Shown: in pieces, positions 1-9,570 of the stretch
Numbering within the stretch: position 1 is the stretch's first letter
Layout of the letters: the number at the start of each line of letters is the position of its first letter
NCBI GenBank assembly: GCA_028825115.1
Contig: JAPKAV010000001.1
Coordinates: 144,355-208,354 of the forward strand
Direction: 5' to 3'
DNA from: Candidatus Nanopelagicales bacterium
GTDB taxonomy: Bacteria; Actinomycetota; Actinomycetes; S36-B12
Length of the DNA stretch: 64,000 nucleotides
Program-made: the position numbers and the translations under genes
The notes under the pieces: generated by a model
The model's database searches: none
Seen by the model: only the letters and a program-made list of their open reading frames with translations
What the model was told of the DNA's origin: nothing

Positions 1-3
1 TCT

Positions 4-1104
4 TTAAGTCCTTGGAGATGACTCTGCCTTCCGGGCTAGAACCCGTATGTCACCCTCACCAAACTTTTCCACTCCCCAAGGGTCGCTAAGAATCACATCA
101 GCGTCAAAGTCTGTGGCGTAGCCACCGGTAAGGCGTTGAAATTCATCAAACCCGTAACTTTGGAGTCTTTCAACAAATTCGTCGTAGCCGGTGTGGCGGT
201 AGACAGCATTTAGACTGTCGCCAAGATGGTACCTCTTGCCAGTGGAAAGATTCATTGTGTCCAGATAGCGCATGACTGTACTCGGTTCGATATCTCTCAA
301 AATTCTCGAGCAAGTGTCTTGAATGTCCCCCGCAATATGATCCTGGCCATCAGTGTAAATCCACATCCACCCTCCGGGACGCAGGACTCGGATGGCCTCC
401 GCATAGGCCATGTCCTCATCTTCAAGGTGATGGAACACTCCATTCTGGACCGCAAAGTCAAAGTGATCAGAAGGAGTGCGGGTGGCATAAACCGAACCCT
501 CAACAAACTCCAGGCCGGTTGAACCCAGCCGATCAGCCGCTGCTGCAGCGAACGCAACATTGTCTTGCCCAAAATCCAGCCCCAAGACGCTGGCCGCTTC
601 CGCGTTCCGCAATGCGTGGGCAAAGTTCCCATGGCCACAACCGAAATCTATGCAACGGCTACCCTTCAAGAAGCCATTATTTAGACCATTTACGTTCAAT
701 CGATGGTCGTAACGACTAATTCTCTCTAGGTAATCCGCTTCCGAAAACTCCACCCAAAGTTGTTGGAACAAATCCTTGTGACCAGCCTCAAGCGTGAGGG
801 ATAGATTTCCGGCATAAAGCTGTGATGATCTTTCCGCAAAGGTGACTTGCTTCCAAGAAAGCAGTTGCTGATTTGCGTCTCGGATCAGCGATTCGACCGA
901 TTCGAATGGGTGATTCGGCAGCGCTCGATCCACCATGAGGAGCTCCCACCGCATAATCAGAACTGCTAAAATGGTGGTCTTACCCATAACCGCCATCGGC
1001 GTATTTGGGATGTTAGCTGCATCGAATTCCAACTGGTTTAGTCGCTTCCGATAACCAGATCGGTCTATTTCTTTCAGATTTTGATTGCCTTTTTCTGGAC
1101 ACAT
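4..1104 (-). CDS. SAM-dependent class I methyltransferase
   Basis: ORF 366 aa with CIDFGCGHGNFAHAL (motif I) and VLRPGGWMWIYTDG downstream; gene may begin before the cluster operon. Confidence 0.8.
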   Translation of the reverse strand: MCPEKGNQNLKEIDRSGYRKRLNQLEFDAANIPNTPMAVMGKTTILAVLIMRWELLMVDRALPNHPFESVESLIRDANQQLLSWKQVTFAERSSQLYAGNLSLTLEAGHKDLFQQLWVEFSEADYLERISRYDHRLNVNGLNNGFLKGSRCIDFGCGHGNFAHALRNAEAASVLGLDFGQDNVAFAAAAADRLGSTGLEFVEGSVYATRTPSDHFDFAVQNGVFHHLEDEDMAYAEAIRVLRPGGWMWIYTDGQDHIAGDIQDTCSRILRDIEPSTVMRYLDTMNLSTGKRYHLGDSLNAVYRHTGYDEFVERLQSYGFDEFQRLTGGYATDFDADVILSDPWGVEKFGEGDIRVLARKAESSPRT

Positions 1105-1208
1105 TAGCTACTACCCCTTAACATTAAGCATATCGTTTAGTAACAAATCAGAGCTGTAGATATGACAAGCGCAGCTATGGTTACGCTCCCTAAGATTAGA
1201 TGAAACGC

Positions 1209-1598
1209 TCACGGATCCATCCCCAGGCCACCCACTGCGGGCATTCCCGAGAGTGTCTCGAAGTCATCGATCCACAGGACTAACTCCTGCCGCTCAATGA
1301 GCATGTACGCCATCCACTCATCCTCCCTGCCTTCCTGGACAAGGACCACGAAACAATGCCGAGTATCTTTATTTCGCATTACAGCAGCGCGCCAACCGAA
1401 CGCCCTTAATCGACCTCCGAGAGAAGGGGTCGCGTAGTATCCCCAGCTCTTTCGGCACACGTCATACTCAAGTTTCTCGTCCGTGACGAACGTTACCATC
1501 TCGTCAGACTCAAGATCAATGTCAGCGACATGGCTTAGTTGTGTGTGAGCGATCCCGACGGGAAAGATCCGGGGATCACTCTTGACCTTAACCTTCAT
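1209..1598 (-). CDS. Small hypothetical protein of the glycan operon
   Basis: 129 aa ORF whose ATG overlaps the stop of the upstream methyltransferase (TAATG arrangement at 1596-1600); no motif recognised. Confidence 0.6.
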   Translation of the reverse strand: MKVKVKSDPRIFPVGIAHTQLSHVADIDLESDEMVTFVTDEKLEYDVCRKSWGYYATPSLGGRLRAFGWRAAVMRNKDTRHCFVVLVQEGREDEWMAYMLIERQELVLWIDDFETLSGMPAVGGLGMDP

Positions 1599-2443
1599 TA
1601 TTTGTTCCCTGCTTGTGACGAAAGGGGGTGCGACGCGGCGAAACTCACCAGTGTGTACTTCCCACTCGGCTCCCGTAGGCGCTCAATGCTGATAGGCCTC
1701 AGCCCCGAACGCTCCAGCGCCAATCCCAGTGAGGCGACGCTGAAAACGTGATGATGCTCAATGAAAAACTCCTCGCGGTCGGGTCCTTCAACAGCCGCCA
1801 TATCCCCATCGGGAACTTCCACGTAAACAAACCCACGAGAAGATGTTACGAAAGACGCCTTTCTGAGCATCTCGCACGGCTCTTCAACGTGCTCGATCAC
1901 TTTATTGAGGGTCACAACATCGAACGATCCGAGCGCGAGTGGATCAACCTCAAGGAAATCTGCTGCGATAGATGCAACCCCAGCCTTGGCGGCGATGTGC
2001 TCGCAGGCGAGTGGGTCCGGGTCGAGTGCCGTGCAAGACCATCCCGCCAATCGCATTGCATAAGGAAAAACCCCGAGGCCGGATCCAACATCTAGAAGAG
2101 TGATTTCTGGTGATGTACCTAGCCAGTGGCGGGCAAATTCGACGAGACGATTACGACGACCAGCGTTGTCAGAATTTTCCGGTGGCAGGCCGACAATCCG
2201 ATCAAACACAGTTCCCATCCGGTCTCCATACGTTGCGGAGGCGTAGTCACCGGCATACAGACCAGTCAAGTCAAGATTGTGTCTGCCAAACCAGTGGAGA
2301 CACAACGAGCAACGCTCGTAGGAGCGTTGATATCCCTGACCCGCGAGGTCAAATTTTGTCTCTCCTAGCGGGGCCTCCTCGTAAGTGAAATCCGGGGAAA
2401 GGAAAGACCCGTCGCAGGGGCATTCTAAAGAGGGCCTCAACAT
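1598..2443 (-). CDS. SAM-dependent class I methyltransferase with N-terminal Cys-rich segment
   Basis: 281 aa; LLDVGSGLGVFPYAM motif I, N-terminal CxxC-type pairs, FDVVTLNKVIEHV. Confidence 0.8.
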   Translation of the reverse strand: MLRPSLECPCDGSFLSPDFTYEEAPLGETKFDLAGQGYQRSYERCSLCLHWFGRHNLDLTGLYAGDYASATYGDRMGTVFDRIVGLPPENSDNAGRRNRLVEFARHWLGTSPEITLLDVGSGLGVFPYAMRLAGWSCTALDPDPLACEHIAAKAGVASIAADFLEVDPLALGSFDVVTLNKVIEHVEEPCEMLRKASFVTSSRGFVYVEVPDGDMAAVEGPDREEFFIEHHHVFSVASLGLALERSGLRPISIERLREPSGKYTLVSFAASHPLSSQAGNK

Positions 2444-2456
2444 ATATCTTCTCCAC

Positions 2457-3581
2457 TCATGACCATTGCCATTCGCTTATCAGGAATCCTGGGATTTCCC
2501 AAATGCCGTCAGGTCTGCGGTCCCAGACTTCCTCGCTGCGAAATGTTTCGGCGATACTTAAGAGCCACTCAACCGAAACTCCAGCGAATGATGACAACAT
2601 CTGCAGATCCTCCCACGGTGTCTCGTCGCCACGCTGTCGCAGAGTTTCGACTGCCTCATCTCGGGTCATACGCCCATTACGGATCTCGAGTGACAGATTG
2701 TCATAAGTCCGCGTAAAACCGAACTTGTACCATTTCATCCAATGATGCAACGAGATAAAATCATCATCTATATCCGCGTAGTCGAACAGTCCAGTGCGGG
2801 GGCCGCTACTGTCAATTTCAAAACCACTTTTAATTGCGGCATCTCGCGTTGTTTGAGGGTCCCATGGGAAATAGTGCCCAAGGAACACGGATTTTATACC
2901 CGCGGATTCCAGTGTATGCGAAGAAGGGGGGCTGTAAGCCAACAGATCCCGAGCCGTAAGTTCGGTATCCGTCCAGTCAGCCGCGACGGTGCCCTGTGTA
3001 ACCCCATAGCGCTGAACCCAATTCGAGTCCAATAATTCACTACGCGCATCCTCATCTCTACCTCCGTACTCGGATGCCGAGTTTTCCCCGTACACCACAA
3101 GGGGAATGTTAAAAGCTGATGCGATCCGCAGCGGTATCGAGAAGATCGCAAGATGCATTGGTATTGCCGTCGATCCCGCCTTCTCAAAGGTGCGCAGCAT
3201 GAAGGCTCGCTCAATATCAGGGTTAATCGAGTAGTCGATGTGATCGACACCAAGGCTGATCAGGTTATCCAAATTTCGCTGGCCAATCGCTGTCCGTCCG
3301 GGTGATCTCCATGTCACTGCCAATGGTTTGAGTCCCTGCTCCAGGCACATGGCGACCTGCCAGGTGCTGTCCTTGCCGCCGCTGACAGGAATAACGCAGT
3401 CGTAGTCACGATCGCGTGAACGAACCTCTTCACATAACTTGAGGAACTGAATTTTCCTACCAGTCCAATCGATACTCGGCTTCTGGTTGTGACGTCGACA
3501 TGCTGAACAAACACCCTCAGCATCCAATTTAAGGTGGGGTCTTGAATCGGGAAGCACGCACCACTTGCAATAACGGATCAT
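2457..3581 (-). CDS. N-acetyl sugar amidotransferase (WbpG/PseA-like, PP-loop)
   Basis: 374 aa; N-terminal YCKWCVLPDSRP...CSACR, PP-loop PVSGGKDSTWQ; 4-nt overlap with asnB. Confidence 0.85.
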   Translation of the reverse strand: MIRYCKWCVLPDSRPHLKLDAEGVCSACRRHNQKPSIDWTGRKIQFLKLCEEVRSRDRDYDCVIPVSGGKDSTWQVAMCLEQGLKPLAVTWRSPGRTAIGQRNLDNLISLGVDHIDYSINPDIERAFMLRTFEKAGSTAIPMHLAIFSIPLRIASAFNIPLVVYGENSASEYGGRDEDARSELLDSNWVQRYGVTQGTVAADWTDTELTARDLLAYSPPSSHTLESAGIKSVFLGHYFPWDPQTTRDAAIKSGFEIDSSGPRTGLFDYADIDDDFISLHHWMKWYKFGFTRTYDNLSLEIRNGRMTRDEAVETLRQRGDETPWEDLQMLSSFAGVSVEWLLSIAETFRSEEVWDRRPDGIWEIPGFLISEWQWS

Positions 3582-5401
3582 GAGAATTCATCCAAGAAAA
3601 TCTTTGTTCCTAAAAAAGAGAACAAGAACTTGCTCTCACTGTTGCGTAGTTCTCTGTTACCGAGAAGTTCTTCCACTGCTGATCGCCGCACCAGATCAAA
3701 TACCGGCGAATCTTCTAGTAATTCTGCTCGGACACCCGGATCCTCAAGGTCGAGCAAATCCGAGATGGGTGCGTTGAAGCCGACTTTGCGTGGATTGTCC
3801 AGGATTGCGTCAGGAGCAATACCCCGGACCGATTCCCTCAAGACAGCCTTGGCGATGCCATTCTTAACCAGCAGTGACGACGGAATGCTGGACGTGAATT
3901 CCATCAAGTTTCGGTCCAAATATGGGGAGCGGTTTTCGATTGAGAAGGACATTGCATTGATGTCCTCCTCGTGCATTATCACTGGAACGCTTTCGTGAAA
4001 AAGTTCATTTAGCATTCGGTTTCTCAGTGGCACTGGGTGGTAGTCGATCTCTTTGAAGGGTTCGGCAAAGGATCTTGCAAGGTAACTGGCGAAGCGGTCA
4101 GACTCAAGATAGATATGATCCCGAAATTCGGGCATCGCGACGAACCGTTCAGGATCCTGGAGAAATGGGTTACGCACGAAGGACTTCAGTTGACGGGTCC
4201 AGTTGTTAATGGCGGCCTGACGTTCCGCCGGCTCAAGTGCTGCGATGTAAAAAAGATGGTGATCGTAGTAGCCACTGAATATCTCGTCTGCGCCCGCCCC
4301 GCCCACCACAACTCGGTAATCCTCGCGCGCGACCTCCTGCATGAGTAGCCACTGCACGTAATAGGTGATCGTATAAATCGGCGCCGAACGGTGTCTGATC
4401 ATGTCCTTCAACCTCGGAAGGAAGTCGTGTGTGTCCAGTTCGATACTCGTGTGGCGGATCCCCAATTCCTTGACAACTAGGTCAACCAGAGCCCGCTCTT
4501 CATAGCGCGGATCAGAGTTCATGATCGTGAAGCCGTGGACATCGGCCCCGAGCTCACGGCGAGCGATGCTGGCAAGGGCAACGGAGTCAACCCCACCACT
4601 TAGGCTGAAGGCTAGGGGTACATCTGACCTGAGGCGTAGTTCGAGTGAGCGGCGGAGTCGCTCACTCGCTCCATCAACTGCGCCGTCGAAGTCGAGCATT
4701 GGGTCCACCGCAAGTGCGGGTCTCCAGTAATTTTCCTGAGTGACTGACCCGTCGTCATCAAAGTGCACGAGTGTTCGTGCAGGGATTTCTTCGACACCTT
4801 CGAAGAAAGTCTCGCTGGTCTTGTAAAGAGACTTGTATCCGTTGACTAGGAAACGGGCCAGGTGATTGCGATTTGGCTTGAGCGCTTGACCGGAAAGCGC
4901 CTCCAGGAAGGGAATCTCCGACCCGAAGAAGATTCCTTCTACCGTGCGAAGGATGCTCAACGGCTTCTCCCCGAACCTGTCCCGGCAAAGGGACAAGCGT
5001 CCGGATTGGGAGTTGTAGAGGGCGAAGGCCCACATTCCCTCGAGCAGATCCAAGACCGCCCAACCCATGACCCGGATTCCCTCAAGGAGCACCTCAGTGT
5101 CAGACGTTGTGCGAAACATGACGCCCTTGCCCTCTAATGTGGCTCGCACCTCGCGATAGTTATAGATCTCGCCGTTGAAGGCCAACCAAAGCCCGTGACT
5201 CTCCATCGGCTGGTTGGCTCGTGGGTCTAGGTCGATAATCTTCAGCCGCGAATGAAGGAGTGTCGTATGCCGACCTTGGTTGCCAGAAAAGTTTCTAAAC
5301 TGATGGTCATCAGGCCCGCGATGCCGCATCATCGATAAGCATTTATTTACGCGATTCACATCAAATATCTGGGTACCCCACACACCCGCGATACCGCACA
5401 C
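3578..5401 (-). CDS. asnB: Asparagine synthase (glutamine-hydrolysing)
   Basis: 607 aa; MCGIAGVWG N-terminal nucleophile glutaminase domain, RHRGPDD, SLSGGVDSVALA synthase PP-loop. Confidence 0.92.
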   Translation of the reverse strand: MCGIAGVWGTQIFDVNRVNKCLSMMRHRGPDDHQFRNFSGNQGRHTTLLHSRLKIIDLDPRANQPMESHGLWLAFNGEIYNYREVRATLEGKGVMFRTTSDTEVLLEGIRVMGWAVLDLLEGMWAFALYNSQSGRLSLCRDRFGEKPLSILRTVEGIFFGSEIPFLEALSGQALKPNRNHLARFLVNGYKSLYKTSETFFEGVEEIPARTLVHFDDDGSVTQENYWRPALAVDPMLDFDGAVDGASERLRRSLELRLRSDVPLAFSLSGGVDSVALASIARRELGADVHGFTIMNSDPRYEERALVDLVVKELGIRHTSIELDTHDFLPRLKDMIRHRSAPIYTITYYVQWLLMQEVAREDYRVVVGGAGADEIFSGYYDHHLFYIAALEPAERQAAINNWTRQLKSFVRNPFLQDPERFVAMPEFRDHIYLESDRFASYLARSFAEPFKEIDYHPVPLRNRMLNELFHESVPVIMHEEDINAMSFSIENRSPYLDRNLMEFTSSIPSSLLVKNGIAKAVLRESVRGIAPDAILDNPRKVGFNAPISDLLDLEDPGVRAELLEDSPVFDLVRRSAVEELLGNRELRNSESKFLFSFLGTKIFLDEFS

Positions 5402-5517
5402 TCTCTCCCACTTTCTTAAAGATCAGGTGTAAAAAGATACCAGAGAAACCAGAGATACCTTGGGCGAGCTGAGTTTAACGTGCCACCAATTTCCGAGCGC
5501 ATCAACTTCCCTTTAAC

Positions 5518-6531
5518 TTAATTCAAGTTGGTTTCGTCGAGAGCTTGACCCTTAATAATGTCACGCGTTGCTCTTCGGCCGATCACTGAGTCTAAGTTTA
5601 TTGGTGGGATACCGGAGCCCGGCCTCATACACAGAAGGTCGTCTCGCTGGATCACGTGACCTTTGGTCATGTCAATTGCTGCACTAACTGAGCGGCGTAT
5701 GCTGATGCGGCTCTTAATCTCTGCGGGTGCCGGAATTTTTTCTCCGCTGCCCAGCAGTTCTACCACGTCATTCATCCGGTTTTTCAATTCCCGCAAATCC
5801 TGTGGATCCGCGGATAAGGCGTGATCTCGAAAGTTGGAATAATTCTTGTCCACCGTGAAGTGCTTCTCGATCATGACAGCTCCTGCGGCCACAGCAGTGA
5901 CAGCGACATCGATTCCGATTGTGTGATCGGAGAAACCAACGAACGCTCCGGGAAACCGCGACTTAAGGGTGTGCATGGCGCGCAGATTCACGGATGCAGG
6001 CTCGGTCGGATATGCCGAAACGCAATGTAATAGAGCCAAATCAGGCCGTAAATCGTGAGCACTCCACACGTCCAAGACGCGGCCTACTGCGGACTCGACT
6101 TCGGTCAGATACGAAGCACCCGTCGAGAGAATAGTGTCTTTGCCCAGTTTTGCCACGGAGTCAAGCAGCCCTGTAAAAGTTAGGTCACCCGAGCTGATCT
6201 TGAAGGTGCTTGCTACCTCGCCAAGTGACTCCGCACTCACGAGGTCCAAAGGTGTAGAGAATACGTGGATACCAGACGCCTCAGCCTCCTTGATCAACCG
6301 CTGAGTCTCGTCCAATGTAAGGGCAAAGCGCCGCATGCGCTCCAGGCGCTCGGGCTCCCCTTGTGAGATAAACAACTCTGGCACGAGCGTCTGCAACTTG
6401 ACTGCATCGGCACCAGCCTCATGAGCTAGCCCGATAAGTTCCTCCGCTAGGGCCACCGAGCCCTCATGGTTGTTCCCTATTTCGGCGATCAGCGCCACAC
6501 CTGTTGTGCAGTCGACGTTACCAATTCTCAA
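5518..6531 (-). CDS. N-acetylneuraminate/nonulosonate synthase family (NeuB/SpsE/PseI/LegI)
   Basis: 337 aa; AEIGNNHEGS, KLQT, FKISSGDLT, GFSDHTIG, EKHFTVDK, C-terminal SAF-like region. Confidence 0.92.
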   Translation of the reverse strand: MRIGNVDCTTGVALIAEIGNNHEGSVALAEELIGLAHEAGADAVKLQTLVPELFISQGEPERLERMRRFALTLDETQRLIKEAEASGIHVFSTPLDLVSAESLGEVASTFKISSGDLTFTGLLDSVAKLGKDTILSTGASYLTEVESAVGRVLDVWSAHDLRPDLALLHCVSAYPTEPASVNLRAMHTLKSRFPGAFVGFSDHTIGIDVAVTAVAAGAVMIEKHFTVDKNYSNFRDHALSADPQDLRELKNRMNDVVELLGSGEKIPAPAEIKSRISIRRSVSAAIDMTKGHVIQRDDLLCMRPGSGIPPINLDSVIGRRATRDIIKGQALDETNLN

Positions 6532-7307
6532 CCTGCCTGCTCCCTTTGATCGTGCGCATGGAGTACCTGCGTGGCTCCCGTGTAGCGAAATCCAAGCGTT
6601 TCGTACAAGCGCACCGAATGCACATTCGCCGCCTGGGTACCTACAGTGACCACACGTTCTACGCGAGCCGCATCGTTGAGAAGACGCCTGACCAACGATT
6701 TCCCCACACCGTTGCGATGCGCGTCAGGATCAACACCTACAAGATCGATAACAAAGGAACTTACACCGATGTCGCACTTTGAAAATCCCAGAAACCCCAC
6801 AACCTGCCCATTTCGGACGGCAACGAGGCACCCGTCACCTCTGGCGCGAAGTGCCAGATTACGCGCCCACTCTGTTTTAATACGACGGGCTTGCGCATTA
6901 GGGAAATCGGGATCAAGGTGAAACCTTGATACAACGAAAGCCCGCCCGGCCAAGATGGCAACTGCATTGCCATCTTCGGCTTCCACCTCTCGCACGTGAA
7001 AGGGATGCAATGACTGTTGAGGGCGCTCCACGCTAGAAGCGCCAACGATCCGGGCAGGATTCCACTCGAATGAGATTGCGGTATCCACGACTACGAAACC
7101 ACGACGGATGAGAGATGAAATACGCTCCACGTGGGCTACCGGCACTTTTGCAGTGACGAAGATTCTCCGTCCTGGCGCAGAGTTTAACTCTGAACTGTCA
7201 CTTGCAACCCCCTCCGTGGCGATCAAGGCTGTCATTCCCGTCAAATCGGAGATCCAGTCGTCATTTTTTAGGCTCAGACCTCTAAAATCAGTTCCCTTAC
7301 TACTCAT
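6528..7307 (-). CDS. GNAT N-acetyltransferase
   Basis: 259 aa; VAVRNGQVVGFLGF...VDLVGVDPDAHRNGVGKSLVRRLL acetyl-CoA motif; 4-nt overlap with neuB-like gene. Confidence 0.85.
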   Translation of the reverse strand: MSSKGTDFRGLSLKNDDWISDLTGMTALIATEGVASDSSELNSAPGRRIFVTAKVPVAHVERISSLIRRGFVVVDTAISFEWNPARIVGASSVERPQQSLHPFHVREVEAEDGNAVAILAGRAFVVSRFHLDPDFPNAQARRIKTEWARNLALRARGDGCLVAVRNGQVVGFLGFSKCDIGVSSFVIDLVGVDPDAHRNGVGKSLVRRLLNDAARVERVVTVGTQAANVHSVRLYETLGFRYTGATQVLHAHDQREQAG

Positions 7308-8376
7308 TCGACTGTGGCTCGATCCCTTTCAAGGCACTTGAATCAAATCTTTCGAAGAGTTGCCGATACCAAGAGATGTATTTCGGGAAACCCGCACTAA
7401 TGGGGAAACTCGGTTCATATCCCAACAAGGATTTCGCTTTCGAGACCTCCAAGGTCCCCCGCTCCGGGACCAGGGAGTTTCTCGGTTCATGCCGGACACT
7501 GATCTCGGGAAACTCAGACTGGACAATGTCAGCCACGGTCTGCAATGCCTCGCCCTGGCCGTACGTGATGTTGAAGATCTCTCCCTTTGATTTCTCCTCA
7601 CGAATTACGAGTGCAATACCCTCGACAAAGTCCTGGATGTAGGTGAAATCGATCTTCTCTAATCCGTCTCCCTGGATTACAAGATCTTTGCCACGGAGGG
7701 AATTTTCGATGAAGATCTGCCCAACCCTTCGGCTGATGCAGCGCTCACCGTAAAGCGCGGACGGACGCACAATTGTGTAGGGCAAGTCGAAAACTTGCCC
7801 ATAGGCAATAACAAGTTTTTCTCCACCTAGTTTAACTGCCCCATAGATACCGAGTGGATTACAAGGTGCGAGCTCGTCTACACTATCGGTCACAAAGTCG
7901 CCGTAGACCATGCTGGATGAAAGAAAGATGAAGTGCTCAACATTACCCCGCGCGTTGTCTAATGCATTCTCCAGCGAACGGAAACTATGGTCAAGTGTGC
8001 GCATCGGATCTTTGTTGGCCCGGCTTGCATGGGACACCGCCGCGAGCAGGACGACAGTATCCGGATCGAACATTGAGAAGTGTTTGGAAAGTCGGTGATA
8101 ATCTCGAGCGTCATCGACGAAGATGGGGATCCCAGCGGCCTTGAGTAGTGCGAGGCGTTCGTTGACCATGAGTGAATACAAGTCCCGCTCAGCAGGCGCT
8201 GATTCGTCATGTAGTGACAACAGGTTGTTGACGTGGAGGCTGTCAACTATGCCAACTTCGGCCCCACGGCCATGTAGCTCGAGAGCGAGGTTGTGACCGA
8301 TGAAACCTGCCCCACCAACTAGAAGTATCCGTTTGCCAACTAAATCCCGTGCCGAAGGGGGGGGCTGAGGTGTCAT
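7300..8376 (-). CDS. NAD(P)-dependent epimerase/dehydratase (extended SDR)
   Basis: 358 aa; ILLVGGAGFIGHNLA Rossmann motif, SSSMVYGD and YGAVKLGGEKL (YxxxK). Confidence 0.9.
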   Translation of the reverse strand: MTPQPPPSARDLVGKRILLVGGAGFIGHNLALELHGRGAEVGIVDSLHVNNLLSLHDESAPAERDLYSLMVNERLALLKAAGIPIFVDDARDYHRLSKHFSMFDPDTVVLLAAVSHASRANKDPMRTLDHSFRSLENALDNARGNVEHFIFLSSSMVYGDFVTDSVDELAPCNPLGIYGAVKLGGEKLVIAYGQVFDLPYTIVRPSALYGERCISRRVGQIFIENSLRGKDLVIQGDGLEKIDFTYIQDFVEGIALVIREEKSKGEIFNITYGQGEALQTVADIVQSEFPEISVRHEPRNSLVPERGTLEVSKAKSLLGYEPSFPISAGFPKYISWYRQLFERFDSSALKGIEPQSNE

Positions 8377-9542
8377 GTGACTTCCTTTACTGAGATCGAC
8401 AAGGACTCTACAACGATCAACATGTCTTCTCTCGAGAGGTGCGGGCCGATCGGGAGGGCAATTGATCCCTCACTAATGCGTTGAGCGTTCGAGAATGCAT
8501 CTGGATCGGGCGAATACCGGTCTTTATAATAGGCGGATAGTGGAAGGGGAATGGGGTAGTAAACGCTCGTTCCCACCCCCATTTCCTTCATCCGCAGGAC
8601 GATACTATTTCTATGCTGGACCAAGCCGGGATCAAGAACGGCGACCAGACAATAGTTAGCATGCTGACGACGAGCATCTCCATCGGGCAGAAGTCGAACT
8701 CCCTCGACACCCGCAAGGCCATCTCTGAGTGCCCGGGAATTAGCTTCTCGCTGCAGAGCGAACCCGTCGATCCGTCCCAATTGAACCACCCCAATTGCCG
8801 CAGCCATCTCACTCATCCGGTAGTTGATACCTAAACGGGCGATGTCATATATGCCCGGGATCGACCGAGCGGCAGCCGAACGGTCGTACCCGAAAGCTTT
8901 GAGGCTGGCAATTGACGCGATCTTGTCTGGATCCCGGCTGACAACCATGCCCCCCTCGCCGGTAGTCATGTGCTTTACCGGATAAAAGGAGAAGCTGCCG
9001 AGATCTCCGAGAAGTCCGCACGAAACATTGTCAAGACTGGCTCCAATAGCTAGAGCGCAATCCTCAACCACAGCCAAACCTTTGTGGCTTGCGATGGCTG
9101 ATACGACATCCATGACAACTGGCAAGCCCGGATAATGAACTACGCAAATCGCTTTGGTCCGATCGGTGACGTGGTCGGCGATTCGTGTTACGTCAATATT
9201 TCCGGACTCATCACAGTCAACGAACACCGGCCTTGCTCCAGTTACCTCCACCGCATGCGCAGTGGCGACGTGCGTCTGGGCGGGGACGATGACTTCGTCA
9301 CCCTGGCCAACTCCCAGGTGCAGGTAACTCAAATGCAAGCCAGCGGTGCAGGATGACACACTGGTCGCATAGGCGTCAGGTCCAAGCATGGCCGCGAATG
9401 CATTCTCGAATTCATGGATTCTTGGGCCATGTACTAGCTGAGGAGAGGACATGGCTTGCATAACGGCGTCTGTTTCAGCTTCACTGATCATCGGCCGACC
9501 GAAAGGGATCTCTTTAATGACACTCGATTCTGAGCCCATCAC
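8373..9542 (-). CDS. DegT/DnrJ/EryC1/StrS-family sugar aminotransferase
   Basis: 389 aa; GRPMISEAETDAV, SSCTAGLHLSYL, VVEDCALAIGA, SFYPVKHMTTGEGG (PLP lysine). Confidence 0.9.
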   Translation of the reverse strand: MMGSESSVIKEIPFGRPMISEAETDAVMQAMSSPQLVHGPRIHEFENAFAAMLGPDAYATSVSSCTAGLHLSYLHLGVGQGDEVIVPAQTHVATAHAVEVTGARPVFVDCDESGNIDVTRIADHVTDRTKAICVVHYPGLPVVMDVVSAIASHKGLAVVEDCALAIGASLDNVSCGLLGDLGSFSFYPVKHMTTGEGGMVVSRDPDKIASIASLKAFGYDRSAAARSIPGIYDIARLGINYRMSEMAAAIGVVQLGRIDGFALQREANSRALRDGLAGVEGVRLLPDGDARRQHANYCLVAVLDPGLVQHRNSIVLRMKEMGVGTSVYYPIPLPLSAYYKDRYSPDPDAFSNAQRISEGSIALPIGPHLSREDMLIVVESLSISVKEVT

Positions 9543-9570
9543 TCAAGCCTCCTCGCATGTATTGGTTGGC

